Assembly: GCA_964058805.1 (NCBI GenBank)
Contig: CAXKVV010001040.1
Span: forward strand, 1 to 36,690
Origin: Schoenoplectus triqueter
Lineage: Eukaryota > Streptophyta > Magnoliopsida > Poales > Cyperaceae
Direction of reading: 5' to 3'
DNA length: 36,690 nucleotides
The first letter of the stretch is position 1. The number at the start of each line of letters is the position of its first letter. This document shows positions 23,101 through 30,067 of this stretch, in pieces. A program made the translations under genes and the position numbers. The notes under the pieces were generated by a model. It was not told the origin of the DNA, ran no database searches, and saw only the letters and a program-made list of their open reading frames with translations.

Positions 23101-26100
23101 TTTATAAGAGCAAACAGATGACCTGATACAATGGAATAGACACTCTCAAGGTTTCTCGGTAAAATCAGTCTATACATTTCTAAAATCTGCTCCATTCATC
23201 AAGACACAAATTGCAAATATTTGGAAATTGCCAGTAGCTCCGAGGATTATTGTGTTCATGTGGATAGTGTTAAGAAACTCTATTTTGACACTAGACAATT
23301 TTAAAAAAAGAGGATGGCAAATGCTAAATAGGTGTTGCTTGTGCTTTCAGGAGGAGGAGAGTGTTAATCACATTTTTACGAGCTGCAAAAATAACAACAG
23401 AAATTAGGAAATATGTATGTGAAGTGTGGCAACTGCGAGGACAATATCCTCCATCAAAATATGAAAGAGGTGATTTTCAAATGGCAATTGATCAGAATAT
23501 CAGTGCACAGTGGCGAAGTTGGAGATCAACACATATTTTATAATCTGGAGAAAGCGATGCAATCAGATATTTCGAAATCAGAAGAAGAATGGCCTAGTTT
23601 TAGTGTGAGAAATTTTGGAGGAATGTAAGAGTTATACATAAGAAATAATAGATGATACAAAAAAGTAGAATAGATTAGGATATTTTATTGCTTTACTTTG
23701 CATAATTGTTTGATGGCGTATCAGTTGTAAGTTGTAACAGGTTGTACTCAAATGATCACACACTTGTGATCCAAGTTAATGGAAATTTGGAGGCTAAGAC
23801 CTCCATCTTTTTTATCAAAAAAAATATATCTATAATTTTGACTTTAATTTTAGTTTGAACAATATTTCTCAAAAGATGCGCAGTAAAAGTTGGATGTACA
23901 CTAGAATTACTCATTTTTAAATTATATTTTTTTCATAAAAAATTATATTATTGATTTAAACTTATTATGTGCATTGCTCATAGAGAGAACTTACAAAACG
24001 TATTAGAAATATATTAAGATGCATGTGCTGCAAAAAAAGTATTAGGAACTAGGAAGGCTTGCACTAACAATTAAGTAATTAGTATGTTTACCATAATTTC
24101 AGTCAAGCTTATGTTCATACCTTACTTGATAGGCGGCTCCTAAATTCAGCCTCGCGAAGTAAACTAATGATTGTGTGGAATTTGCATACTTAGCATAAGT
24201 ACTCCCCATTGGCCTCAATTCTAGCGTAGAAATAAAAGGAGTGCCGAGCTTCTCATTTATAAGGCAAACTTGTAGGTAGTTAGAACTTGCTGTGGCTATA
24301 ATCTCAGTTCTGAATGCACCATCCATAGTAGTTATGTTAACAGTGTCCCAATAATTAACTCCCAAATAAACACTAAAGATTGGTAGCTTGTTTAAACTAT
24401 CATAATTTCCGTACAAGAACCTTCCTCTTACAAGGTACCTGGATCCTTGTGTTAAGAATCTCAAGGTATAGCAGTTTCGAGTTCCATTGGGAAAGCTTCT
24501 GACGGTCTGAAATTGCTTGATTAAGTTGTTGGAGATGTACTGGGAGGAGATTTTGTAATTCATACCAGTATCGATGAATTGATCATCTGACGCATATGTC
24601 AACGTGGTATCGCTATCCACAGAGGTAGAATTTGCATCAAGTCCACAGTCAATGTTTATAAAATCTGTAAATTATAGGAAAAGCAACCAAAAAATCATTT
24701 TAATGACTTTCCCCGTCGAAAAAGACAAACTGAAATATGCTCTGCACTATCAGTGAACAAGTCATACATAATCTATACATTGTGATGAAAAAAGTAATGC
24801 TATTATCTTTTTAATTTATCCTAGCCTATTAGGCAATAAACTATGTTCATGGAGGAGGTATTATCCATGGGGAGGGATTACTTATTTGACAATGCGTATC
24901 TTTAGATTCTACACATGGAATTAAAAAAAAAAATCTGAGAAAAAATCTTAAAAATTAGAAATATATATATTATAGATATATTGTTGGACTTATATATTGA
25001 TTGTGCATCAAAATTTCATACGATTGTGTCATTTCATGATTGTGCATCAAAGTTTTATGATATTTGCATTTTTACAATGATTTCAATTTAATGATTTTTG
25101 ATGGGCCATCTAACTATACTTAAATTGTTGCATGAAACTTGAAACATAATCAATCTACAATATTTCTATAAACTTTTTATTTTTATCCATTATGCATCAA
25201 ACCTATATATGAAACAGAATTTTACTATTCCATGTTGCATCAAACCTTTATCCATTATGCATCAAAGCTCAGCCTTATATTTTACTTGAATTGCGACATT
25301 ATTGGGTATCAGAGAAATTTTGCTAAATTCTTCAGCCAAATACATGGTCGATCCGAAATGATATGACAAATATGAGGAAATAAGCATTTTTAATAATTAT
25401 TTTTAATTTTCTGGACAGCAACAAAGAACTTAAAAGTCCCTTGCACATACTGTGTCGGCAAGTTTGGAAACCATCTGTTCAGCATTTATTTTTCCATCTT
25501 TTTTCATTATTTTTCTGTGCTTAAAAAACAATTCGATTTATTCTTAGTGCAAAGTTGGATTCCACTCCGGCACAGATAAATATCCAATTCAAAATGGTGT
25601 TAAAGGACAAAAAAGATAGCTAGTACTATTCAAGCAATTCATGAACAAATGTTCGGAAGCATAGAGCATGCAGTTGCTGCCAACAGGAGAAATAAATGCA
25701 TATAACAATATATACCAGATGTTTTTACTGCCAGGTCAGTGTTGGATCAAAGCTAGTATTGGCCAAGTAGGTACTAGGTAGAGAGATGCTTAATTCCGTT
25801 TAAAATGGGTCTACTTGCATGTGTGGTTTCATTAAGGGGATAACTTGAAAATGGCTATCTTGACAATTTTGACAATGAATTTTTAAATAAGTATTGAAAA
25901 AAAATTATAGATATATTCTTATACATATAGTCTAATAGCTCATCAAAAATCGTTAAATTAAAATTATTATAAATTGCATAAAAAAATTGATGATATTTTA
26001 TACACTATCAAACTATAATAAATAAAAGAATATATCTATAATTTGTTTTCTCTTTTTAAATTTTTTTTAGTATTTATTTGAAAATTCATTGTTAAGATTA

Positions 26101-26395
26101 TTAAAATAACCCATTATCAAAGAATCCCTCCCCTTACGTGAAACCACACATGCAAGTAGAATAGAGACAGATATATATGACGAGAAAAAGCTGAAGAATT
26201 TTGTGTACGAAATTAAGTGAATTGAATGACCTTTATTTTTCCACAAGAAAAAGCTGAAGAAAGTGTATATTAATTTGTAGTAAGGCGATCAGTCTTACCT
26301 TTAGAGTCCGGCTGGCCATCAACCAGTAGAATAGAGATAGATATGACGAGAAGAACACAGAACAACAAATTTACTCCTGTTGAGCTGACCTCCAT
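7578..26395 (-). CDS. Malectin-like/LRR receptor-like serine/threonine kinase (LRR-RLK I type), 13 exons
   Basis: Exons on the minus strand, in order: 26299-26395, 24121-24664, 11781-12247, 11446-11584, 11286-11357, 10967-11038, 10805-10888, 10021-10148, 9291-9670, 8996-9122, 8833-8892, 8324-8513, 7578-8046. All introns are GT...AG, all phases agree, and the sum is 2829 nt (942 residues plus TAA). Layout: signal peptide (1 to about 27), malectin-like domain (about 33-370), WSGDPC linker (386-391), LRR block (about 416-490), transmembrane helix (505-529), kinase (about 617-885). The family acts at the plasma membrane in defence, senescence or symbiosis signalling; the ligand cannot be read from sequence. 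Intron 2 (11.9 kb) and intron 1 carry transposons, yet no exon is damaged. Whether the full transcript is made is unknown. Assignment to LRR-RLK I is firm; an individual orthologue cannot be named. Confidence 0.9.
9521..9574. repeat. 27-bp in-frame tandem duplication in exon 9
   Basis: Two adjacent 27-bp units (9521-9547 and 9548-9574) differ at one base and encode FQGNNAEQN twice in the cytosolic juxtamembrane segment of the kinase. Confidence 0.93.
10021..12247 (-). CDS. Receptor kinase exons 3-8: C-terminal malectin half, LRRs, transmembrane helix
   Basis: Exon 3 (467 nt) resumes as [11 protein letters not shown] and runs to the end of the malectin domain. Exon 4 gives IKANYKV and WSGDPCVP, the linker typical of this subfamily. 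Exons 5 and 6 are each exactly 72 nt and encode one 24-residue LRR apiece ([20 protein letters not shown] and [20 protein letters not shown]). Exon 7 (84 nt) encodes a last, divergent LRR-like unit ending [14 protein letters not shown]. Exon 8 holds the membrane helix ([20 protein letters not shown]) and the RRRR stop-transfer signal. The NPxLC-type C-terminal cysteine cap common in relatives is not present between LRRs and helix. Confidence 0.88.
11145..11177. repeat. Compound (TA)n(TG)n microsatellite in intron 5
   Basis: About 7 TA units run into about 9 TG units, between LRR exons 6 (10967-11038) and 5 (11286-11357). Confidence 0.9.
12803..15081 (+). pseudogene. LINE ORF1 (nucleic-acid-binding protein), frame-broken
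   Basis: Three collinear open pieces: 12803-13519, 13516-14583 and 14746-15081. The first is lysine-rich and has two zinc knuckles near 13209-13311. The second knuckle ([14 protein letters not shown]) keeps CX2CX4HX4C; the first has tyrosine at two cysteine positions. The second piece resembles the DUF4283-like part of plant LINE ORF1 ([20 protein letters not shown]), followed by a charged tail. The third carries a basic [11 protein letters not shown] stretch. Pieces 1 and 2 overlap by ATGA in different frames; a frameshift in one old ORF is the simpler reading. Confidence 0.75.
15463..17167 (+). pseudogene. LINE ORF2, endonuclease and linker part
   Basis: Begins near the ATG at 15463. The endonuclease shows [21 protein letters not shown] (catalytic Glu), [18 protein letters not shown] and ASDHCPLLL. 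An in-frame TAA at 15853-15855 interrupts it, with the same frame continuing after. The hAT MITE at 16170 splits the frame right after [10 protein letters not shown]; homology resumes at 16616 as a [11 protein letters not shown] stretch. The region 16930-17070 gives [21 protein letters not shown], typical of the linker before RT. The RT palm with its YxDD box is absent: within about 60 residues the sequence jumps to the region just after RT (EFPLIYL, about 17230). Confidence 0.88.
16170..16607. mobile_element. hAT-type MITE inserted in LINE ORF2
   Basis: 438 bp flanked by a perfect 8-bp TSD, ctaacatg (16162-16169 and 16608-16615). Terminal inverted repeats are CAGTGGCGGATCTAGG on the left and, reverse-complemented, CAGGGCGGACCCAGG on the right, the CAGNGGCGGA-type end common in plant hAT elements. 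The interior is AT-rich, non-coding, with four G6-G7 runs and a CACGTG core near the right end. Confidence 0.92.
17364..17503 (-). repeat. 3' LTR of the intact copia
   Basis: 140 bp, identical to the 5' LTR at 139 positions by direct reading. On the gene strand this LTR could act as a polyadenylation site or a promoter upstream of exon 3. Confidence 0.95.
17504..17510 (-). other. Polypurine tract of the intact copia
   Basis: GGGGGAG on the minus strand, squeezed between the TGA stop of gag-pol and the first base of the 3' LTR. Confidence 0.88.
17511..22025 (-). CDS. Copia gag-pol polyprotein, 1504 residues, intact
   Basis: One open frame from ATG (22025) to TGA (17511-17513). Gag, about 1-290, ends in a CX2CX4HX4C knuckle (C274-C287) followed by an RGGRGG-rich stretch. 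Protease: DSGASRH, Asp403. Integrase: HHCC finger at about 540-573 and a D600, D663, E699 core with D,D35E spacing. [25 protein letters not shown] at 1188-1191. RNase H: D1351, E1392, D1428. Domain order PR-IN-RT-RH defines Ty1/copia. No catalytic residue is visibly lost, so the element could encode its own mobilisation. The stop codon lies 7 nt before the 3' LTR. Gag and pol share a single frame, as usual in plant copia elements. Confidence 0.97.
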   Translation of the reverse strand: MAEEGKNPMEEVMAKLSATELQMLMRAFSVAASESTPRPVQRIDLPLLDRKLDGPATYLSWSRRVRYTLEGRDLEGYLTGDKKEPAEGSPARAEWKSTHMTVYMWLLSSLTPSIASTVDGIERVKDVWEKLKKTYDGVGNNLRVFQIEREIEAVVQGDRSIQEYATDLERLWAEYDHFSPAACCRDPECQRGARDTQRRTMHFMRGLSPAFELRCAGLLAQPKIPSLEETISAMIQEESRIGLQSGTAGLPGVKSALAVSKSGNTGYKGETRECYNCGEVGHLKQFCTKPPKERNFGRGQSGGRGRGRGGRRGGRGGYQAHLTIVEEESEETVVFTEEDQEFLEILKRKQKAAGEGKRALDAASTSSSSRGNIASFAHSASGIGDTLALASISTTRAPDWIVDSGASRHVTGAAREFSSYTHLAVPESIQTADGTAQPVVGKGTVQCTNTLTLSNVLHAPSFPVNLLSISAIISQLKCVVLFDIPKVIFQEKETGRRLGTGTWHSGLWYLDRESMDSALSSIVEGTGGVGRTVEDLLLLHHRRLGHPSFSVLGRLYPPLFEKANKEKLFCDACELGKHTRSSYSSSGNRSSFVFDLVHSDVWGPCPTTAVNGFRYFVSFIDCFSRVTWLYLMKNKSDVFACFKDFHKGIQTQYGAVVKVLRSDNGTEYTNKAFEEYLSSHGIQHQTTCPYTPEQNGVAERKNRHLLEITRSMMMSMKVPKYLWGQAVLTAAYLINRMPSRVLEWKSPIEMLKGKNGDVLPLKTFGCVCFVQDNRPNVGKLDPRAVKCVFVGYSATQKGYVCWSPVERRLFVSMDVTFRELEPYYSDPVASPFGDSLDTGGMRREGEIDSSSERRMVSVGDIPCPLVDSVMVPVVETGPGNDETQAQGELRVYTRRRKQNEEAVPTVPLVPSPSSLPPPTPETPTPSTSDSEYTGDMIPLSAPPTPLLIRRTSRINAGVPPDRYGFPHDIAQFVSYSNISPVHGAFIASLDIVSIPKCWQVAKEDPKWKVAMLEELEALDKNKTWELMSLPPGKKAVGCKWVFTVKQNPEGRVERYKARLVAKGYSQTYGIDYDETFAPVAKMSTVRTLISLAANGGWKLHQLDVKNAFLHGDLLEEVYMEIPPGFGTKQTDGKVCRLKKSLYGLKQSPRAWFDRFRRAMIGMGYRQTNADHTVFFRRHGGHITVLAVYVDDMIISGDDEGEIALLKKKLGKEFEVKDLGQLRYFLGIEIARGAEGIVLSQRKYVLDLLTETGMLGCRPAVAPIDQKSKLSAEAGEPVDRERYQRLVGRLIYLSHTRPDISFAVSVVSRYMHDPREGHMDAVYQILRYLKSAPGKGLIFRKNEHLNIEGYCDSDWASCSDDRKSTSGYCMFVGGNLVSWKSKKQTVVARSTAEAEYRAMALSVAEMLWLRALLLELKMDQGTQMKLWCDNKSAISIANNPVQHDRTKHIKIDRFFIKEKLNSGLLELGHVSTKDQTADCLTKGLNSLDLARGCDKMGLVDIFCPS
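22166..22298 (-). repeat. GC-rich tandem-like repeats in the copia leader
   Basis: Between PBS and gag ATG, the word GCGCACTGTAGC (minus strand), or a close variant with GGCACTGTAGC or GACACTGTTGGC, recurs about eight times over 130 bp. The run is much richer in G+C than the flanks. It is noncoding relative to gag and might be a structured packaging or translation leader, or replication slippage; the sequence alone does not decide. Confidence 0.85.
22316..22328 (-). other. Primer-binding site of the intact copia
   Basis: The minus strand reads TGGTATCAGAGCC immediately after the 5' LTR, an exact match to the initiator-methionine tRNA complement. Confidence 0.93.
22329..22468 (-). repeat. 5' LTR of the intact copia
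   Basis: 140 bp. Read on the minus strand it begins TGTTGAGATATTTTG and ends TTATTCAATA; the terminal CAATA instead of CAACA makes the inverted ends imperfect. CTTTATAAGCCC inside it is a possible TATA box. Confidence 0.95.
22474..23670 (+). pseudogene. LINE ORF2, C-terminal part after the copia
   Basis: Resumes with [31 protein letters not shown] and FLWHG, the conserved stretch C-terminal to plant LINE RTs, followed by [18 protein letters not shown]. Further on, [25 protein letters not shown] and a cysteine/histidine cluster ([18 protein letters not shown]) form a zf-RVT-like domain, and [11 protein letters not shown] ends it. Stops at 22744-22746 and several later sites, and at least one shift near 23350-23400, break the frame. 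Confidence 0.88.
24121..26395 (-). CDS. Receptor kinase exons 1-2: signal peptide and N-terminal malectin half
   Basis: Exon 1 (26299-26395) starts at the ATG chosen because it opens a classic signal peptide (short polar N-terminus, then [15 protein letters not shown], then DGQPD) and its phase-1 donor joins exon 2 to give DFINIDCG, the usual first strand of malectin-like ectodomains. Exon 2 (24121-24664, 544 nt) carries the hallmarks [43 protein letters not shown] and [10 protein letters not shown], with several N-x-S/T sequons. It ends in phase 2, and the AGG codon finishing QVR is completed by the first base of exon 3, almost 12 kb away. Confidence 0.9.
24665..26298 (-). other. Intron 1 of the receptor kinase (1634 bp)
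   Basis: The donor GTAAGA follows exon 1 (26298); the acceptor ends ATTTACAG before 24664. It contains a fold-back MITE (25811-26159), a short echo of exon 1 sequence (26155-26187), and five copies of a GCATCAAA word between 25003 and 25268. No coding sequence seen. Confidence 0.8.
25811..26159. mobile_element. Fold-back MITE in intron 1
   Basis: The left arm 25811-25920 and right arm 26026-26159 are inverted copies. They share CTACTTGCATGTGTGGTTTCA at the outer ends and TTATAGATATATTCTT at the inner ends, with small gaps between. A 105-bp AT-rich loop separates them. No TSD was found, so it might also be a simple inverted duplication. Confidence 0.72.
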
Positions 26396-26500
26396 TCTTC
26401 TCCTCCTTGAAGGTGTTAATGGTTCAAGCGAAGACTCCTTTTATGGTATCGAACTGTCTGTCAAAATCTAACCAATGTGCATATATTGAAATTGTCAAAA
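26396..26500 (-). promoter_or_regulatory. Candidate core promoter and 5' UTR of the receptor kinase
   Basis: Upstream of the ATG on the minus strand lie an AATATAT TATA-like stretch (about 26481-26488), a CCAAT word on the opposite strand (26472-26476) and two TTGACA words (about 26459-26464 and 26493-26498). The latter contain the W-box core TGAC but not the full TTGACY. Positions are plausible but unproven. Confidence 0.3.
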
Positions 26501-26814
26501 TTTTAAATTAAAAAAAAAAGGACACCGATCCAACCAGGAAATAATGACAACAGATTCATCATACGCGTTAAATATATATTTTTTGAAAGGTTGACAGTGG
26601 CTGCTAACTTATATTAAAAAGAAAACATCAAGCGTTAAAAATATTATAAACCATATATATACCTTCGTTCATTAAATATATCATAATATATAGTGGGCCT
26701 CACGACGACATTGCAATTTCTAAGGCGTTATTTATACTAGTTTTTGTTATTTCTTAAATCTATTCTGAGGTGGATTATTCGAAGATATATCTTGAATTTT
26801 TTGAACTCAAAGTA
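26501..26814. other. Upstream AT-rich sequence
   Basis: Between the kinase promoter and copia C. Nothing recognisable beyond AT-rich tracts and one more TTGACA word near 26593. Confidence 0.4.
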
Positions 26815-27343
26815 CTATTTCGGTGTCCAATCACAGGTTTCCTCCACTTAATAAGAACATGACAAACTTGAAATAAATAAGAATTAAAATAATTAATATA
26901 TTTGAGAGAGAAAAGAGATGCTCTTAAAGTTATTTAAAGTTATAAGTGTTTTATCTCTCTTCTCTCGTCTCTCGGGTACATTTTTACTCTATTTATCTAT
27001 TTATAGTATTTGATGTCATAAATATACATGCATATCTACAATCTAATTCTAACTATCTATAATAGATATGCGGCATTAAATGTTGATCACACGTCAGTCA
27101 CTTCACTATTTTCATCAGTTGTCTTTGACACATGCGGTGAATATCAGAAGTATTTTTGTCATCATCCACTCGGGTTCATCTCGAGCTTCCTGATCACCCG
27201 AGCGAGCTATTATGCTTGGGTGCATCTTGAGCTACTTCCTTAGCTCATGTTTGTTGATGCTTCTTTAGGTTAGGGGTTCTCAAAGTTAGTTCCCGAGGTC
27301 TTGGCTCTTCGGGGTCGGGACTTGGAGTTTATAACTCACGACA
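26815..27343 (-). repeat. 3' LTR of copia C
   Basis: Read on the minus strand it begins TGTCGTGAGTTATAAACTCC and is preceded by an AAAAAAGGA purine tract. It is clearly homologous to 28544-29067 with many substitutions and indels. The distal end (26815) is approximate. Confidence 0.75.
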
Positions 27344-27361
27344 TCCTTTTTTAAACTCAAG

Positions 27362-28211
27362 TCTCACAAATTTATCATCTCGATCATTTGTTTGGAGTTT
27401 ATGAACAAATATTTTGGCAGTTTCTTAGTGAAAATATTTATAGCTTAGTCATTGATTTGCACATGAATCACTCGAACTTCCCTATCTTTTATGTGTTCTT
27501 AGATAGAGTAAAAATCTCACGTCGATGTCTTTGCTCCGCTCGTGATGTACCAGATTCTTGGCTAACTCGATAGCCGACTTATTATCGACTCGGATTTCTA
27601 TTGCTTTGACTTGTGGGCTTCTTATCTCCTGAAGTAGTTTTCTGAGCCAGATTGCATGACTTACACTGAGTGATGTTGTGACATACTCGACCTCATAAGT
27701 CGATAATATGATGATGGGTTACTTCTTAGACAATCATGTGAATGTAGTATCTCCCATGAATAATGTTATTGCAATCATCAATGTCACTGCATCAGTCACT
27801 ATCCATGAAAGCATGCAAGTTTAAATTTACTAGTCTTTCGGTAGAACAATATGAGGTTATTTGTCCCCTAGACATATATGAGAATCTTATTTACTGCTTT
27901 CAAGTGAGGGTATTCCAGATCCTCCATGAATCGGCTTACGACCCCCACGATAAATGTTATTCTGCTTCTTGTGCAAGTCAAGTACCTTAGACTTTCAATT
28001 ATACTCTGGTATGTGTTTGAATCCACAACTTCTTCTCTTTTGAGTTTGAGAGTTTGACACTGAGTCTCATCGGTGTCACTATCAGGTTGTAATCATTCAT
28101 TCTGAACTTTTGAATAATTTCACAAATGTATGCTCCTTGAGATAGGAATACTTTCGATTTTTTCTGCTTTATCTCGAAATCGAGAAAGTACCTCATCATC
28201 TTGAGTTCCAT
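27362..28211 (-). pseudogene. Copia C RT end and RNase H remnant
   Basis: Starts in RT after the YVDD region (MRYFLDFEIKQ, FLSQGAYICEIIQKF, TPMRLSVKLS). It continues through a shifted SLRYLTCTR stretch to RNase H (LSTYEVEYV, AIWLRKLLQEI, VDNKSAIELAKN, HHERSKDID). Stops, for example a TAA in place of the Gln codon after SKK, and frame changes show it is dead. Confidence 0.85.
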
Positions 28212-28470
28212 CCTTGATATAGAATGTAGAGTGTCATCATGTTCGCTACTATTTTCTCTTTCAGCAGTTTCAGCTGCTGCACGGTCAGGACACTGATATT
28301 CTCGAGCTCAATACATCCGGCCTCGATAATATCCCACACATCCTACGCTCTGAGCAGGGCTTTAATCTAAATGCTCCATTTATCATGATTTGACTTCATC
28401 AACTTGGGCACCATCATTTCGAGTGAACTATTCCTAAATCTTGTCATTAGCTCAGATACTAATTTATTAT
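28212..28470 (-). pseudogene. Copia C gag N-terminal remnant
   Basis: Reads MVPKLMKSNHDKWSI, then KALLRA-DVWDIIEAGCIELE and KLLKEKIVANMMTLYILYQG, the usual beginning of copia gag. Right after YQG the sequence moves directly into late RT without integrase or early RT, so about 3 kb of interior is missing. Confidence 0.8.
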
Positions 28471-28543
28471 TTTTAAGCTCTTCTAGAGTTACTCCCAAAA
28501 TCTATCCCGAGCACTTTCAACCGAAAGATACCATCTCGATATC

Positions 28544-29067
28544 TGTTATAGGTGTTCGCACATAAAACTCGAGAATATACGACAAATTGAATTAAATGAG
28601 AATTAAAATAAGTTAACAGATCTGAAGAAGGAAGAGAGTACTCTAAAAACTGTTTCTTTGATTTCAACTGAAAGTTACAAGTGTATTATCTTTTTTGTTA
28701 TATTTCTACTCTACCTATCTATTTATATTATCTGTTGTATGAATTGCACATGCTACCTATATAAGTCGATATCATAGACTATCTACTTTAGATATATGAA
28801 ATTAAATGTCAGTCACATTTTTATAACTTCATTACTTCAATCAGTTGTCTCTGACACATACGGTGAATATCAGAAGTATTTCTGTCATCATATGCTTGGG
28901 TTCATTCCGAGCTTTCTAATCATCTCGAGCTGTTATGCTCGGGTCCATCTCAAGTTATTCCCTTAGCTCATATATGTTGCTTATTCTTCTGGTTAGGGGT
29001 TGTTAAGCTCAGGTTCTTGAAATCTTGACTCTTCAAGATTGAGATTTGGAGTTTATGACTTCCAACA
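28544..29067 (-). repeat. 5' LTR of copia C
   Basis: Read on the minus strand it begins TGTTGGAAGTCATAAACTCC. The sequence just inside (28521-28533) reads TGGTATCTTTCGG, a weak candidate PBS whose first seven bases match the usual TGGTATC. Confidence 0.72.
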
Positions 29068-29460
29068 AAGATGAGATTGTATTCTAGTCTAGTACTGATT
29101 CTACATATCCATGCCTCTTATATACAGTTTGAAAGCAATGTTTATACTAGCCAACAATCCTAGCTTGCAAATTATTGAACAAGTAACAAGTATGACTTGA
29201 CTTTGCTAATGTCAAACTTAATTGATAATATATTTAGTATTGTTATTATAAATAATTCTCAAAATTATGTAAAATTATATTTGTCAATTTATAAAACAAT
29301 CAAATTGTTTCTTTAAATTTATTTTACATGCAGATATAAAATATTACTAGAAGAGTGTGCATGAAGATAATAAGAAATGATTAGGTTAGATTAGAATTGT
29401 AATAAATAAAGATAATTAAAATAATATTGAGATTAAACCAGTCAAAATAGAGACTTTATA
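29068..29460. other. AT-rich sequence between copia C and copia B
   Basis: No coding or repeat structure recognised. It may include the unrecognised start of the 5' LTR of copia B. Confidence 0.35.
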
Positions 29461-29466
29461 CCCTAA

Positions 29467-29778
29467 CCGTTGCAACGGAACTCCTAACTGTTGTAACAGA
29501 ATAATCAAACTATACAAATTTTGTCTAAATTTCTTCAAAATATTTTCATTACCTAACCGTTACAACGGATCTTACATCTGTTGTAATCGATGACCTCAAA
29601 ATAAAATTTAGTTTCTAATCATTATAATAGATTAAAATATTCATTGTAACAAAATAAATCATTTTTGTACAATTTTAGTGCAAAAAACTCCAGAAATATT
29701 TCCCTTTCATCTGCTATAACGGATCTGTCATCTGTTGCAATAGTTAACCTCGCTAGGGTGCTAACTATTGCAATGGAT
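29467..29778. repeat. Inverted-dyad array in the copia B 5' LTR
   Basis: About eight short dyads of the form CNGTT-NN-AACNG. CCGTTGCAACGG at 29467-29478 is a perfect 12-bp palindrome; near copies include CTGTTGTAACAG (29488) and CCGTTACAACGG (29557), with decayed ones around 29577, 29709, 29731 and 29764. Spacing is irregular. Confidence 0.75.
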
Positions 29779-30067
29779 GTTGCTAAATTTATGCATATTT
29801 TATTACACACTATATATACTGTTACACTTAACATCTTCTTTGATTTGTCGATTTGCAAAATAATCTTGAATTTTATAATTTGCCTTGTTTGAGTTTTGTG
29901 CAGAGATTAACATGCAAATGGATTAGTGCACAAGAACCAAGTCTAATGCTGGGATACAAGAGCTTAATCAAGATTACATTAGGCTTAGGTTTAGTTAGAT
30001 ACAAACTGGGTTGAATTGGTCAAGATAAATTAAGCTTAAACAACAAAAAAATTGCATCTGCCCAGAG

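Larger units (their letters stand above)
12766..23823 (+). mobile_element. LINE (non-LTR retrotransposon), inactive, with two nested insertions
   Basis: Bounded by a perfect 14-bp TSD (atatatctataatt at 12752-12765 and 23824-23837) and ending in a short A-tail (about 23815-23823), the signs of target-primed insertion. Subtracting the nested copia and hAT MITE leaves about 5.5 kb. It encodes an ORF1 with zinc knuckles, then ORF2 with apurinic endonuclease, remnants of RT and a C-terminal zinc-binding domain. Stops, frameshifts and loss of the central RT make it dead. It lies antisense to the receptor kinase. Confidence 0.93.
12505..23912. mobile_element. MITE-like inverted-repeat element split by the LINE
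   Basis: The left end (from 12505) and the reverse complement of the right end (to 23912) both begin GAGTAATTCTAGTGTA and stay similar for about 75 bp, including AATATTGTTCAAA. The two arms bracket the LINE: left part 12505-12765, right part about 23838-23912, so the original element was near 340 bp. No TSD could be settled, so superfamily is open. No coding capacity. Confidence 0.7.
12248..24120 (-). other. Giant intron 2 of the receptor kinase (11,873 bp)
   Basis: The donor GT is at 24120-24119, after the exon ending in codon bases AG. The acceptor AG is at 12249-12248. Removing it gives a continuous V-R-Y-P-D-D junction inside the malectin domain, a conserved exon border position in this subfamily. 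About 11.4 kb is a nested stack: fold-back MITE, LINE, hAT MITE, and intact copia. Remaining unique intron is about 260 bp on the acceptor side and 200 bp on the donor side. Confidence 0.88.
26815..29067 (-). mobile_element. Internally deleted Ty1/copia element (copia C)
   Basis: Two diverged direct copies of about 520 bp (26815-27343 and 28544-29067) frame a short interior read on the minus strand. Shared words include CACATNCGGTGAATATCAGA, GGTTAGGGGTT and GAATTAAAATAA. The interior has a gag start fused to the end of RT, RNase H and a purine-rich tract next to the 3' LTR. No TSD was found; the LTR inner edges are approximate. Confidence 0.82.

Noticed and set aside
12496..23921. TSD for the fold-back MITE split by the LINE
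   Set aside because: The flanks (attcatttc and atttttaaa) share only a short ATTT-like word, too weak to call.
27028..27990. Plus-strand frames between 27028 and 27990
   Set aside because: They are the complement of the copia C LTR and RNase H remnants.
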